25,001 nt of DNA from a virus. The stretch lies in IMG/VR virus record IMGVR_UViG_3300046804_000875, positions 1-25,001 of that record. One strand, written 5' to 3'. The translations under genes and the position numbers were made by a program. Below are positions 1-8,734 of the stretch, one piece after another (position 1 is the stretch's first letter; every line of letters starts with the position of its first letter). The notes under the pieces are model-generated. The model was not told the DNA's origin. It saw nothing but the letters and a program-made list of their open reading frames with translations, and searched no databases.

Positions 1-1
1 A

Positions 2-3000
2 CTATTAACTGAAGAAGTTAAACCAACTGAAGTTAAAGTAACAGAAGATGTAAAACAAAGAAAATCTGAATTACAAAATGAGTTAGATGAATATAATTTA
101 AAACCTTTGCAATTAGGTATGTCAGATGCAGAATATAAAAATGTATTAGATAAAAGAGAAAAAAGAATAGCTGAAATTAATACAGAATTAAAATCTTTAG
201 AAGAAGTTAAACCAACTAAAGTAGAAGTAGATTTGAAATCTCCTGAAAAAATGAACGCATCTCAAAATAGATATGGTATAATTAAAGAAGGAAAAGATGC
301 AGGGTTTATAGTAACGGGTAATCCAAAGGATGGAGTAGTAAAAGTACAAGGTGTAACTGTTAATGAAGATTTAAGAGGAAAAGGTTTGGCCGGGGAGGCT
401 TATATTAAATTAGGTAACGACTTGGCTAAAGAAGGTATTTCATTAGCTAGTGACAGTTTTGATAAAATGGAACCATCTGCTAAAAGAGTTTGGGATAAGC
501 TTGTTGACAGAGGATTAGCGGAAAAAGGTGAAAATAATTATGAATTAAAAAAACCTGAAGCAAAGTCTGTAGAACAATTAAGAGCAGATGAGCAAACTGA
601 ACTTGATTCTAAAATACCAAATGCAGAACAATATAGAGTAAATGGTAAGGTAGATAGAGTCAAGCTAACTAATGAAGAAGATATAAAAGCTTTTGATGAA
701 GTTTATAATAAATATGATAAGTTAATATCTCCTTTATTAGAGAAACCGGCAGAAGTTAAAGTAACAGAGGAAGTTATAGAAAAAGATGATAATGGTGATT
801 TTGTTCCTAAGAAATTTACATTAAACAGGGCTGGAGAAAATCCAGCTCCGAATATACCAATTGAGTCTATTAAAGAAGAATCATTTGGTGGAGAAATGCC
901 TACTGATGTCAAACAGGTAAAATTGCTTGAAATAAGAGGAAGAAATGCTGAAGGAGAAACCGTAGGTTCTGTTTCAATTGAAATGAATGATGGTACACGT
1001 TCTGTATATGAAGTAAAATTTAATGATGAAAAATTAACTTCTTTAGAAGGTGGTAAAACAGAAGCTAAACCAACTGAATCAAAGACAAAAGAAGAATATC
1101 AAAAAATAAAATCTAATAAAAAGAAAAAGGATTTTGTAAGAAATAATCTACCTGAAGAATTTAAGCCATTGGCAGATGAATTAACAGAAGCCCAAATGTC
1201 TGAAATAGTAGATAGTAATTTTGATTTAAAAACAATTAAAAATATACAAGATGCCGTACAAAAGCAAAGCGCAGCAGAAGTACTTCAACCTAAACAGGAA
1301 GAAGATGGAGGCGCAGGGGGTGGACGTAAACGAGTGGAACAAGGAAAGCAAGGGAATGAGCCTACCGGAGAAAGCAAAGCCAAAGCCGCAGAAGAAGCAC
1401 AACCCAAGGGTACTGAGGAAGGCAAAGTAAAAGAACTTAAAACAAATGATAAGTCAATCTTAAACAGAATAAATAGTAGTGAAAATATACCAGATTCTGT
1501 AAAAGAGAAATTCAAAGATGATTTAAAATACGAAGTAAAAAGCAAAGAAGAAGCTAAAAGCATTGCTAAAAATATTATTAAAGAATATGGCACAGATGAT
1601 GCTGTTACACTAGCTGAAGCTAATAAGTTTCATGGAGATGTAAATTCTTTTATATTTAGTGAAGCTATAAATGATACTTACATTAAAGAATCTGAGGCAA
1701 AAACACCAGAGGAAAAATTAAAGTATGCTGAACAATGGGCTGATTACGCAATTAGATTTGATGAATCAGCTAGGTCTAAAGGTAGGTTTATATCTGCAAT
1801 TTCTGATTTCTACAAAAAATCACCTTTAGGTATAAAATTTGTAGAAAACGAAAGAAGAAACGAAGATTTTAAAAAATGGTATAAAGCCAAAGAGGGTTCA
1901 TATAAAGAAGTGTTTGATGAATTGGTTCAAGACCCTAAGTTTAAATCTTTGATTGGTGAAGAAGTCCAAAAAGGATTAAAAGAAGAAAGAGCAGCTCAAA
2001 GACAAGTAAACAGAAAAAAGATTGAAGATTTCTTTGAAAATGCTAAGTTAAAAGGCAATAATTTATACGCAGTACCTATTCCTCCTAAACTTATTAATGG
2101 AGCATTAGAAATAATGAAACAATCTGTATTAGCAGGGGAAAGTGTAGTAAATGCTGTAAATAAAGCTATTGAGCACATATCTAAAGAGGTAAAAGATTGG
2201 GATAAGGAAAAGTTTAGAAAAGAGTATGAAACAAAATTATCTTCAATAGAAGGCAAAGCTGGTAAAAGAGAAAAAGAAGAACTTCCTGAAGATGCTAAAA
2301 ATAAAATACTTGATAAGTTTAGGAAGAAATTAAAAGGTCTTGATGAAAGTCAAAAAGAGCAAGTAATTAGAAAATCATTTAAACAACTTGTTGAAAATGG
2401 AGCTTTAGAATATAATGACTTCAAAAAGATTATTGCTGAAACAATTGGATATGGCGAAGTTACTCCTGAAGAAGCTGCAAAAATAACTAAGCTTGTTAAT
2501 GATATTAATTCAGTTGATGATTTAGCGGAATCAATTAGAAATGAAGGGAATAGAAGTGAGCAGAATTTGTTGAAATACCAGAAGGCTAAAAAAGAAGCTG
2601 AAAAATCAGCAACTGAATTAAATAAAATGGTATACAACAAGACTAATATATCTAATAGATTATTGTCTATTATGCAGTTAAATACATTAGGTATACCTTC
2701 TTTGATAAATAACCCTATTTTCAATATATGGAATCAGGCAACCGTAAGGTTCCCTAATGCTGTTTCTATGACAGTATTAGACCAGATTTTATATGGAGGA
2801 AGTAAAGTTTCTAATAAGCTATTTGGAACAGGCGTTTTGTTACCAGAAAACAATGTGCTTGCTTCACAAAAAGAGTTTTTTAAGAAAGCATTGCAGGGAG
2901 GTAAACTTTCAACAGAGCAATTATTTACTGGATTAACTAATAAGGATTATTTCCAAAAAGAAATATATAGTTCTCAGATTCATCCATTTACATCTATTAA

Positions 3001-4696
3001 GGATTTGTGGAATTGGAAGTTTAATGGTAAGAATTTAACGCCAGCTCAAGTTGCCGACAAATCAATTCAGGCAACAGTAGGTTTACCTGCTGAGATAGTA
3101 GCTAGAGCTTTGAATATTGGTGATAAGCCTCAAAGATTTGCAGCAGAAGGCGCTCAAGCAGCAGTATTTGCTAAAAACCTTGGACTAAAAGATATTGATT
3201 ATAAGTATTTCTTAGAATTTCCAAAAGAAGAAGCTTATCGTGTTTTTAAAAAACAAGGTCTTTCTGATGATGTTGCAATGAAAAAAGCTGAAGAAATACA
3301 GGAAAGAATTATTAAGCAAGGTGAGGAATCTACGTTTCAACAAGAAAACTTAATAAATGAGGTAATTAATTCTGCTGTTAATATTGCATCTTCTTATGGA
3401 GCAGGTGCTGAAGGTGTTGTTAAGGTAATTAAGACATTAAATATGCCTTATTTGAAGATACCTTTAAATGCATCTTGGTCTGTATATAATTTAGCTAATC
3501 CACAAGTTGCTTTCTTACAATCTGCTATATATGGAGCAAGGGCGATAAAGTCACGTTCAGCATCTGATATTCAGCAATCAAAAAAATGGTTTGCTCACGG
3601 TGTTACAGGTATTGCATTAACAGGTATTGCTGGAGCGTTGGTTTCAAACGGAATAATAAACGCTAGTAATAGGTCTGATGAAACAAGTAAAAAAGAAAGA
3701 CAAGGAGAAAAAACATACGAACAGCAAAATAGTATTAATGTAACTAAATTAAATGCATATTTAAGAGGTGAAAATCCTAATGATGTTAAAAATAGTTTAA
3801 ATGTTGATTTAAAATGGTTTGGTAATGTTGGTAATATATTGAACATACAAGCAATAAAGGATGAAGAAATGACTCCTGAACAAAGAAAAAATGGTATGTC
3901 ATTTATGGAGGATATGTTATCTAGCATGAGTATATCTAGTATGGAGTTAATAGAAAATGGAGTATTTTCAAATACATCCGGTCTATTAACAGCAATAGAT
4001 AAAGGTGGAAACTTTGCTGATTCCTATGCATTGAATTTGATAAACATGGGAACAAATATTGTTCAACCTGCTATGTTTGCTCAGATGTCAAGAGCTCAAT
4101 TACCATACTATTCTCAGCAAAAAGCTGATACATTTATGGAAGAATTGAAAAACAATTTGCTTACTAGGTCATCAGTATTGAGAAGTTTATCAAATAAATA
4201 TCCTCCTTCTCAAATAGGAGTATGGGGAGATAGGTTAGATAGAAAAGACAATGTAGCAATGAAGCTGTTTGGAATAAGTTCTAATAACAATGATAATTTT
4301 GCTCAACCTATATATAATGATTATAAAAAAACAAATAATACTGCATTTTTACCTCCAGCAGTAAAGCCAGAAGTTAATGGTTTTGAGTTAAATGTATCTC
4401 AAACTAACAAATTGGAAACATTGGTTGGTCAAGCTAGAAAAAACTTAGTTGCCCCTTTTGTAAACGATGGAGCTAAACTTGATGGTTTTAAAGATAAATA
4501 TTATAGCAAGCTTTCTGAAGAAGATAAAACAAAGGCATTAGGTATATTGTATAAGGAGGGATATAAAGTGGGAGAAAAACAATTTACTGATTTGTACCCA
4601 GAGTTTTATAAATCAGACAAGAAAACACCTGAACAAAAAAAGGAATCTAAAGAAAGTTCAATCTTTAGAAAATCATTAAAAAAGCTTATTAAATGA
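2..4696 (+). CDS. Large internal/polyvalent virion protein with GNAT-like segment (5' partial)
   Basis: The reading frame is open from the left edge, so the true start lies upstream; 1564 codons are visible. It begins with charged linker (EEVKPTEVKV and variants). At about nt 250-550 there is a GNAT-like acetyltransferase segment with VNEDLRGKGLAGEAY, resembling the acetyl-CoA-binding R/Q-x-x-G-x-G/A loop. A GC-rich, Gly/Lys/Glu linker follows (about nt 1300-1430), then long charged helical stretches. The C-terminal third is more hydrophobic, with a possible membrane segment WFAHGVTGIALTGIAGALV (about nt 3586-3642) and runs rich in Ala, Asn and aromatic residues. The size, mosaic build and place just before the terminase genes fit the phage polyvalent or internal ejected proteins, which carry effector domains into the host with the DNA. 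That role is inferred; only the GNAT loop is a recognisable motif. The stop overlaps the next start (ATGA). Confidence 0.6.
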   Translation, partial: LLTEEVKPTEVKVTEDVKQRKSELQNELDEYNLKPLQLGMSDAEYKNVLDKREKRIAEINTELKSLEEVKPTKVEVDLKSPEKMNASQNRYGIIKEGKDAGFIVTGNPKDGVVKVQGVTVNEDLRGKGLAGEAYIKLGNDLAKEGISLASDSFDKMEPSAKRVWDKLVDRGLAEKGENNYELKKPEAKSVEQLRADEQTELDSKIPNAEQYRVNGKVDRVKLTNEEDIKAFDEVYNKYDKLISPLLEKPAEVKVTEEVIEKDDNGDFVPKKFTLNRAGENPAPNIPIESIKEESFGGEMPTDVKQVKLLEIRGRNAEGETVGSVSIEMNDGTRSVYEVKFNDEKLTSLEGGKTEAKPTESKTKEEYQKIKSNKKKKDFVRNNLPEEFKPLADELTEAQMSEIVDSNFDLKTIKNIQDAVQKQSAAEVLQPKQEEDGGAGGGRKRVEQGKQGNEPTGESKAKAAEEAQPKGTEEGKVKELKTNDKSILNRINSSENIPDSVKEKFKDDLKYEVKSKEEAKSIAKNIIKEYGTDDAVTLAEANKFHGDVNSFIFSEAINDTYIKESEAKTPEEKLKYAEQWADYAIRFDESARSKGRFISAISDFYKKSPLGIKFVENERRNEDFKKWYKAKEGSYKEVFDELVQDPKFKSLIGEEVQKGLKEERAAQRQVNRKKIEDFFENAKLKGNNLYAVPIPPKLINGALEIMKQSVLAGESVVNAVNKAIEHISKEVKDWDKEKFRKEYETKLSSIEGKAGKREKEELPEDAKNKILDKFRKKLKGLDESQKEQVIRKSFKQLVENGALEYNDFKKIIAETIGYGEVTPEEAAKITKLVNDINSVDDLAESIRNEGNRSEQNLLKYQKAKKEAEKSATELNKMVYNKTNISNRLLSIMQLNTLGIPSLINNPIFNIWNQATVRFPNAVSMTVLDQILYGGSKVSNKLFGTGVLLPENNVLASQKEFFKKALQGGKLSTEQLFTGLTNKDYFQKEIYSSQIHPFTSIKDLWNWKFNGKNLTPAQVADKSIQATVGLPAEIVARALNIGDKPQRFAAEGAQAAVFAKNLGLKDIDYKYFLEFPKEEAYRVFKKQGLSDDVAMKKAEEIQERIIKQGEESTFQQENLINEVINSAVNIASSYGAGAEGVVKVIKTLNMPYLKIPLNASWSVYNLANPQVAFLQSAIYGARAIKSRSASDIQQSKKWFAHGVTGIALTGIAGALVSNGIINASNRSDETSKKERQGEKTYEQQNSINVTKLNAYLRGENPNDVKNSLNVDLKWFGNVGNILNIQAIKDEEMTPEQRKNGMSFMEDMLSSMSISSMELIENGVFSNTSGLLTAIDKGGNFADSYALNLINMGTNIVQPAMFAQMSRAQLPYYSQQKADTFMEELKNNLLTRSSVLRSLSNKYPPSQIGVWGDRLDRKDNVAMKLFGISSNNNDNFAQPIYNDYKKTNNTAFLPPAVKPEVNGFELNVSQTNKLETLVGQARKNLVAPFVNDGAKLDGFKDKYYSKLSEEDKTKALGILYKEGYKVGEKQFTDLYPEFYKSDKKTPEQKKESKESSIFRKSLKKLIK

Positions 4697-4914
4697 CTTT
4701 AGAAGATTTCAGAGAAATGACAGCAGACCTTGATGGCGACACAGAAATGTATATATTTGCAAATGATACGCTATTCCCTATATGTGTAGAGGATAGTGGT
4801 ATTTTGGACTTAACTAATGATAATAATGAGATTACGGTAATATCCCTAACCGCTTGTAACCATAATGAAGGAGGAAAGTATAAGGTAGGGTTACCGGATA
4901 TAATACTAAATTAA
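4693..4914 (+). CDS. Small acidic protein of unknown function
   Basis: A 73-residue acidic protein starting MTLEDFREMTADLDGD. Its ATG overlaps the stop of the preceding large gene by four bases (ATGA), so the two are probably translationally coupled. No catalytic or metal-binding motif is visible; the predicted pattern is a short helix followed by beta strands (TEMYIFAND, EITVISLTAC). Such small proteins next to the terminase genes are common in phages and cannot be assigned from sequence alone. The tight coupling and lack of frame interruptions make it a credible gene. Confidence 0.6.
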   Translation: MTLEDFREMTADLDGDTEMYIFANDTLFPICVEDSGILDLTNDNNEITVISLTACNHNEGGKYKVGLPDIILN

Positions 4915-4917
4915 CAC

Positions 4918-5229
4918 ATGGAAACACTTGAAGAACTAAAGCAAAAACTACTACTTTACGAACAAAATGGAGCGGCTAAGTTATTCTACGCTTTGAATCG
5001 TAAAGCTAATGAAATGGCGGATTTGTTAAATAAGACAAACTTATCCCATTTACAATTAGAAGATAAGAATGACAAGACGTTTGAAAGATTGAAGATTTTA
5101 TGGAATGATAGCGCAAGCATATCAACTGCTATTAGGGATTTAGGTATATCTGCTGGTGTTACGGGTGATGAGCAAAAAGACGTTGCTAAGAAACCATTTG
5201 TAGAAACCATTGCTGAAAGCAGAAAATAA
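4918..5229 (+). CDS. Small helical protein, possible small terminase subunit
   Basis: A 103-residue, mostly helical protein (METLEELKQKLLLYEQNG at the start) that lies three bases after the previous stop and three bases before the large terminase gene. Position and size fit a small terminase subunit, which recognises phage DNA and hands it to TerL. The segment around residues 60-80 (ERLKILWNDSASISTAIRDLGIS) could hold a short helix-turn-helix-like unit, but I do not see a convincing DNA-binding motif. The terminase role is therefore an inference from gene order only; it may simply be an unknown phage protein. Confidence 0.45.
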   Translation: METLEELKQKLLLYEQNGAAKLFYALNRKANEMADLLNKTNLSHLQLEDKNDKTFERLKILWNDSASISTAIRDLGISAGVTGDEQKDVAKKPFVETIAESRK

Positions 5230-5232
5230 CCT

Positions 5233-7284
5233 ATGCTAGAAACCATAAAAATATACGGCACGGAAATTCAAATTCCGGAAAAGCCTGATGCATCTGATAT
5301 AGAAAATTGGGGTACAGATGACCCTAATGAACAATATTGGAGAAGAAAAGAAATACCTGCTTTTTTATCTCTTGTAGAATATGATAGTGAGGGTAATGCT
5401 CTATTAAACGCAGAACAAGCCGCCTATGCTAATAGAGAAGTTCTAAGATGCAAGAAAGGATTTTGGTTTTACAATAATGGTGCTCCAACTTACATAACAG
5501 GCAAAAATTATTTTTATTTAAGTTTTTGGAAACTAGAGGATGACATATATCCAGACTACAGGGATACAGATAGAAGATACTTTTTATTCTTAGACCATTG
5601 GGAAAGAACTCCTTGGTGCTTAGGTATTGTAAGAGGTAAGAAAAGACGTGAGGGTGCTACTTCAGTAGCTACTTCTAACTTGGTTTATGAATGTATATTT
5701 TACAAAAATAGCTTCTGCGGTTTAACGAGTAAAACTCAGGTGGATGCTAAGGCTGCGTTTACAAACATGGTTTCTTTTGGTTACAGGCAGTTGCCAGTAT
5801 TTTTAAAGCCAAAGCAATTAAATAATAAAGATAGCGTTAGTGAATTAGTATTTGCTCACAAATCAGTAGAAGTAAGAGGAGCTAAAGGAAGTATAGTAGA
5901 TACAGATACAGGACATAGGTCTAGGATTGATTATAGAGCCCCTTCTTTGAACTCTTATGACTCAGGCCGACTAAGTAGGGGGTTGTTTGATGAGGGTGGA
6001 AAATGGGCTAAAGAAAACCCTTTTTCAACATTTATATCAATCGTAAGTAAGACTCTTGTAAAGGGTGCTAAAAGGGTTGGATTTATAGAGTGTCCTTCTA
6101 CATCAAACTCAATGACAAGTGGTGGTGAGGAATTTAAGAACGTATGGGATGGTGCTGACCATTTCAAATACGCAAAGACACCTAACCGATTGGTTAAATA
6201 CTTTGCTCCGGCTTATGATGGGTATTTAGGTTTTATTGACAAATTCGGAATGAGTGTTATTAATGAGCCTACAGAAGAACAATATAAGTTTCTAGTTGAA
6301 TATTATGTTGGAGCTGGTGACTTAGATGAAAACGATATAAAATTAGGGGCTAAGAAGTATTTGGAGGAAAAAAGAAAACAATTAGAAGGCGTACAATTAG
6401 AAGAAGAAATAAGGATGAACCCTTTTGATGAAAGGGAAATGTTTATGCTTCGGAACAATAATTGTCACTTTGATGCCGTTGTATTGAATGACCTATATGA
6501 ACTAGCAAAGGTGAACGAAAGCTCTGCTGTTGAATATGGTAATTATGTTTGGGAAGGTGGGATACCATTTACAAAAGCTATTTGGCATAAATGTGATAAA
6601 GAGAGCGCAAGGTGGCATAGGGCTAAGGATTTTAAAACACCAGAAGAAACATACGAAAAAAGAGGTAGTTTATTTATACCAAAGAACTATGTTCAGTTTG
6701 TAAGTGCGGTTGACCCCTTTCAGAACTCAGTAGTTGAATCAGGAGAAGGCTCTAAAGCTAGTAGCTTTGTGATGAATAGATATGATAAGGGAGATAATGA
6801 CCCGATATTTGATAGGATGCTAGTTTCAAAGTATCACGCTAGACCTAAAATGGTAGAGCTTTTCCACATGGATATGGCTTTACAATGTTTTGCATACGGA
6901 GGCCAATTGCTTGTGGAGGCTAAAATGGATGGTGGATTAAGGAAGTTCTTTATAGACAATTATTTAGAAATGTTTCTAATGAAGCTACCAAATAAGGATA
7001 CTTATGGTGTTGACCCTAATGCTGATAATAAAGCATTGATGGTTAACTTGTGGGAGCAGTATATACTTACGAGTGGCAAAGACGGTAAAATAATATATCC
7101 TAATTTGATAGATGATAAATATGATGGATTATTAAAGTTCAATGTTAATGATACGGAAGTATCGGATTTGGTAATGGGAGGTGGATGGACTTTATTTGCA
7201 GATTATTATAAAAAGGTTAACTTGAAGAAAATAGAAAATAAGACTAAGCTTTCTGATTATTTTGCTATGAAACCAACACGCTAA
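5233..7284 (+). CDS. terL: Terminase large subunit (packaging ATPase/nuclease)
   Basis: This 683-residue protein is the motor that drives DNA into the prohead and cuts the concatemer. The ATPase half has a Walker A-like loop GKKRREGATS (about residues 135-144), a Walker B strand ending in Asp-Glu (GLFDEGGKW, D253/E254) and a coupling motif near ECPSTSN (about 286-292). The C-terminal RNase H-like nuclease half has acidic residues in the expected order: SAVDPFQ (about D493), LLVEAKMDG (about E561) and EVSD (about D644). Length is typical for large terminases of Bacteroidota phages. The P-loop is the variant, Arg-rich form found in terminases and not a classical GxxxxGKT. The stop shares its last base with the next start (TAATG), which couples the glycosyltransferase island to terL. 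Confidence 0.88.
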   Translation: MLETIKIYGTEIQIPEKPDASDIENWGTDDPNEQYWRRKEIPAFLSLVEYDSEGNALLNAEQAAYANREVLRCKKGFWFYNNGAPTYITGKNYFYLSFWKLEDDIYPDYRDTDRRYFLFLDHWERTPWCLGIVRGKKRREGATSVATSNLVYECIFYKNSFCGLTSKTQVDAKAAFTNMVSFGYRQLPVFLKPKQLNNKDSVSELVFAHKSVEVRGAKGSIVDTDTGHRSRIDYRAPSLNSYDSGRLSRGLFDEGGKWAKENPFSTFISIVSKTLVKGAKRVGFIECPSTSNSMTSGGEEFKNVWDGADHFKYAKTPNRLVKYFAPAYDGYLGFIDKFGMSVINEPTEEQYKFLVEYYVGAGDLDENDIKLGAKKYLEEKRKQLEGVQLEEEIRMNPFDEREMFMLRNNNCHFDAVVLNDLYELAKVNESSAVEYGNYVWEGGIPFTKAIWHKCDKESARWHRAKDFKTPEETYEKRGSLFIPKNYVQFVSAVDPFQNSVVESGEGSKASSFVMNRYDKGDNDPIFDRMLVSKYHARPKMVELFHMDMALQCFAYGGQLLVEAKMDGGLRKFFIDNYLEMFLMKLPNKDTYGVDPNADNKALMVNLWEQYILTSGKDGKIIYPNLIDDKYDGLLKFNVNDTEVSDLVMGGGWTLFADYYKKVNLKKIENKTKLSDYFAMKPTR

Positions 7285-7907
7285 TGTGGACAGACTTTTT
7301 TGATAAAATACTCGTTATAAATCTACCAAGTAGAACAGATAGGTTATTACAAATAGCTGAAGAACTTTATAAATGGGGCATACCATACGAATTAGTTAAT
7401 GCTACTCCACATGAAAATGGAGCAGAAGGATTGAGGATTACTGTAGAAAAGATATTTAGAGATGCCGTAGCAGATAATTTAAAATCTGTTCTGATATTTG
7501 AAGATGACGCAATGTTTGTAGATAGCTGTGGTAACCCCAATGATACTATGGAGCAGGCAGTAAAACAGTTGCCTCCTACTTGGCAAATATTATATTTAGG
7601 AGCACAATGCACAAATGGGTTTAAGGCAAAGCCATCAAGTAATTTACTTTTATTAGACATGGCATTTGCAACACACGCATGGGCTGTATCACTTGATGGG
7701 ATGAAAGAGATATTGGCAGCAGGACTAGAGGCTCCTATAGATAATTGTGTAGTAAAAACAGTGCAGCCAAAAGGGCATACGTATATAACATATCCATTAC
7801 TTTGTACGCAAAGACCCGGATATAGCGACATAGGAAGGACTGAAATAAATTGGCAACCATTTATAGAGCAACGATATTATCAAAAATTTTCTGAATCAAA
7901 CCTTTAA
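7284..7907 (+). CDS. Glycosyltransferase family 25-like protein
   Basis: This 207-residue protein resembles the GT25 (LPS biosynthesis) family: the N-terminus ILVINLPSRTDR is the family's typical first strand, and VLIFEDDAMF (residues 69-78, E73-D74-D75) is the DxD-like metal and nucleotide-sugar site. The later segment AFATHAWAVSLDGMKEIL also fits the family. GT25 enzymes add sugars such as galactose to lipooligosaccharide or hydroxylysine; the acceptor here is unknown. The start overlaps the terL stop as TAATG, so it is translated from the packaging transcript. It opens the sugar-modification island that runs to 13027. Confidence 0.75.
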   Translation: MWTDFFDKILVINLPSRTDRLLQIAEELYKWGIPYELVNATPHENGAEGLRITVEKIFRDAVADNLKSVLIFEDDAMFVDSCGNPNDTMEQAVKQLPPTWQILYLGAQCTNGFKAKPSSNLLLLDMAFATHAWAVSLDGMKEILAAGLEAPIDNCVVKTVQPKGHTYITYPLLCTQRPGYSDIGRTEINWQPFIEQRYYQKFSESNL

Positions 7908-7909
7908 CA

Positions 7910-8605
7910 ATGCAACAGATAAGTATTTGTATCCCAACTTGGAATAGGGTAGAAATGACCCTAAATAGCTTTAAAAAAGTTTATAATGATGCTAGAATAG
8001 ATACCATTGTAATAGTAGATGATGCTAGTGATATTGATGTGTATACTAGACTTAAAGAAGAATGTGATAAGTTAAGTAAGGTTAAGCTTTACAGAAATGT
8101 TACAAATCAGGACTGTTATGCCAATAAATTCGTAGCCGTTAGCTATTCACCAACTGATTATTGTATACTTTTAGATAGCGACAATCAGATAGATGAAACA
8201 TACATAGATAAGATATATTCTCAAACTTGGGATAAAAAGACCATACTAGCACCCGATTTTGCAAAGCCATTATTTGATTATACAGAATTTAGTGGACTTA
8301 CAATATCTAAGGAGAATGTGGCAAAATACATGGATAGACCATTCTTTGCCACTTGCTTAAATTGCATGAACTATTTTGTTGCTTCAATGGAATATGTTAA
8401 AGTTTGGGATGCAAATACAGACCCACATAGTTCTGATAGTATATATCAAAACATGAACTGGTTTAAATGGGGTAATAAAATGCACATTGTGCCGGGTATG
8501 CAATACGAGCACTTAGTTCACGATGAATCACACTATAAGTTGAATTGTAGCATAGACCCAGAATTTTATCAAAAAGTTGAAGAAGAACTTAGAAATATGA
8601 AATAA
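7910..8605 (+). CDS. Family 2 glycosyltransferase
   Basis: A 231-residue GT-A fold glycosyltransferase. Evidence is the N-terminal strand ISICIPTWNR, the VIVDDAS motif (D37/D38) that binds the nucleotide, and the DxD motif CILLDSDNQ (D89, D91) that holds metal and sugar phosphate. Length is shorter than many GT2 proteins, with only the catalytic domain and no membrane segment, so a soluble enzyme is expected. Donor and acceptor cannot be read from the sequence. It starts two bases after the previous stop; a 129-nt structured intergenic region follows it. Confidence 0.8.
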   Translation: MQQISICIPTWNRVEMTLNSFKKVYNDARIDTIVIVDDASDIDVYTRLKEECDKLSKVKLYRNVTNQDCYANKFVAVSYSPTDYCILLDSDNQIDETYIDKIYSQTWDKKTILAPDFAKPLFDYTEFSGLTISKENVAKYMDRPFFATCLNCMNYFVASMEYVKVWDANTDPHSSDSIYQNMNWFKWGNKMHIVPGMQYEHLVHDESHYKLNCSIDPEFYQKVEEELRNMK

Positions 8606-8665
8606 ATTATTTATTTTAGTATCGCTTAATTCATAAAAAAATGGTTAGTTGTTAAATAAGACATA

Positions 8666-8730
8666 CCCCCGAAAACAAGACGTTCAAGCCCCCCTGCGTG
8701 AATTAAGCCGTCTTGTCGTAGGGGGCTTTT
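8666..8730 (+). ncRNA. Candidate structured RNA (pseudoknot) before the GT11 gene
   Basis: In an AT-rich genome this GC-rich patch contains two pairs of complementary arms in interleaved order. ACAAGACG (8675-8682) pairs with CGTCTTGT (8709-8716), eight base pairs. AAGCCCCC (8686-8693) pairs with GGGGGCTT (8721-8728), eight base pairs. The order A-B-A'-B' is that of an H-type pseudoknot. The second pairing alone can extend to a hairpin down to GCG/CGT (8696-8698 with 8717-8719), and its 3' arm is followed by TTTT, so it might also act as a weak terminator. An upstream ACCCCC run (8665-8670) could compete for the GGGGG run. The 3' arm ends seven bases before the next ATG, so folding could block or permit its translation. 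No known RNA family is recognised. Confidence 0.5.
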
Positions 8731-8734
8731 AATT

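Noticed and set aside
7367-7831. A 154-codon antisense open frame within the first glycosyltransferase gene
   Set aside because: The + strand frame carries clear GT25 motifs; the antisense product is Ser/Cys-rich with no recognisable motif or promoter.
8641-8734. A known small ribozyme (twister, hammerhead or HDV-like) at the pseudoknot
   Set aside because: CAAGCCC followed by AGGGGGC recalls twister loops and the arm order recalls HDV-like ribozymes. However, there is no convincing UAA cleavage loop with a closing P1 stem, no CUGANGA/GAAA core, and no good P3 helix of three pairs. Kept only as an unnamed structured RNA.
8641-8734. Programmed frameshift site using the pseudoknot
   Set aside because: No slippery heptamer with an open frame reaches this region; the upstream gene stops at 8605 and the other frames also contain stops.
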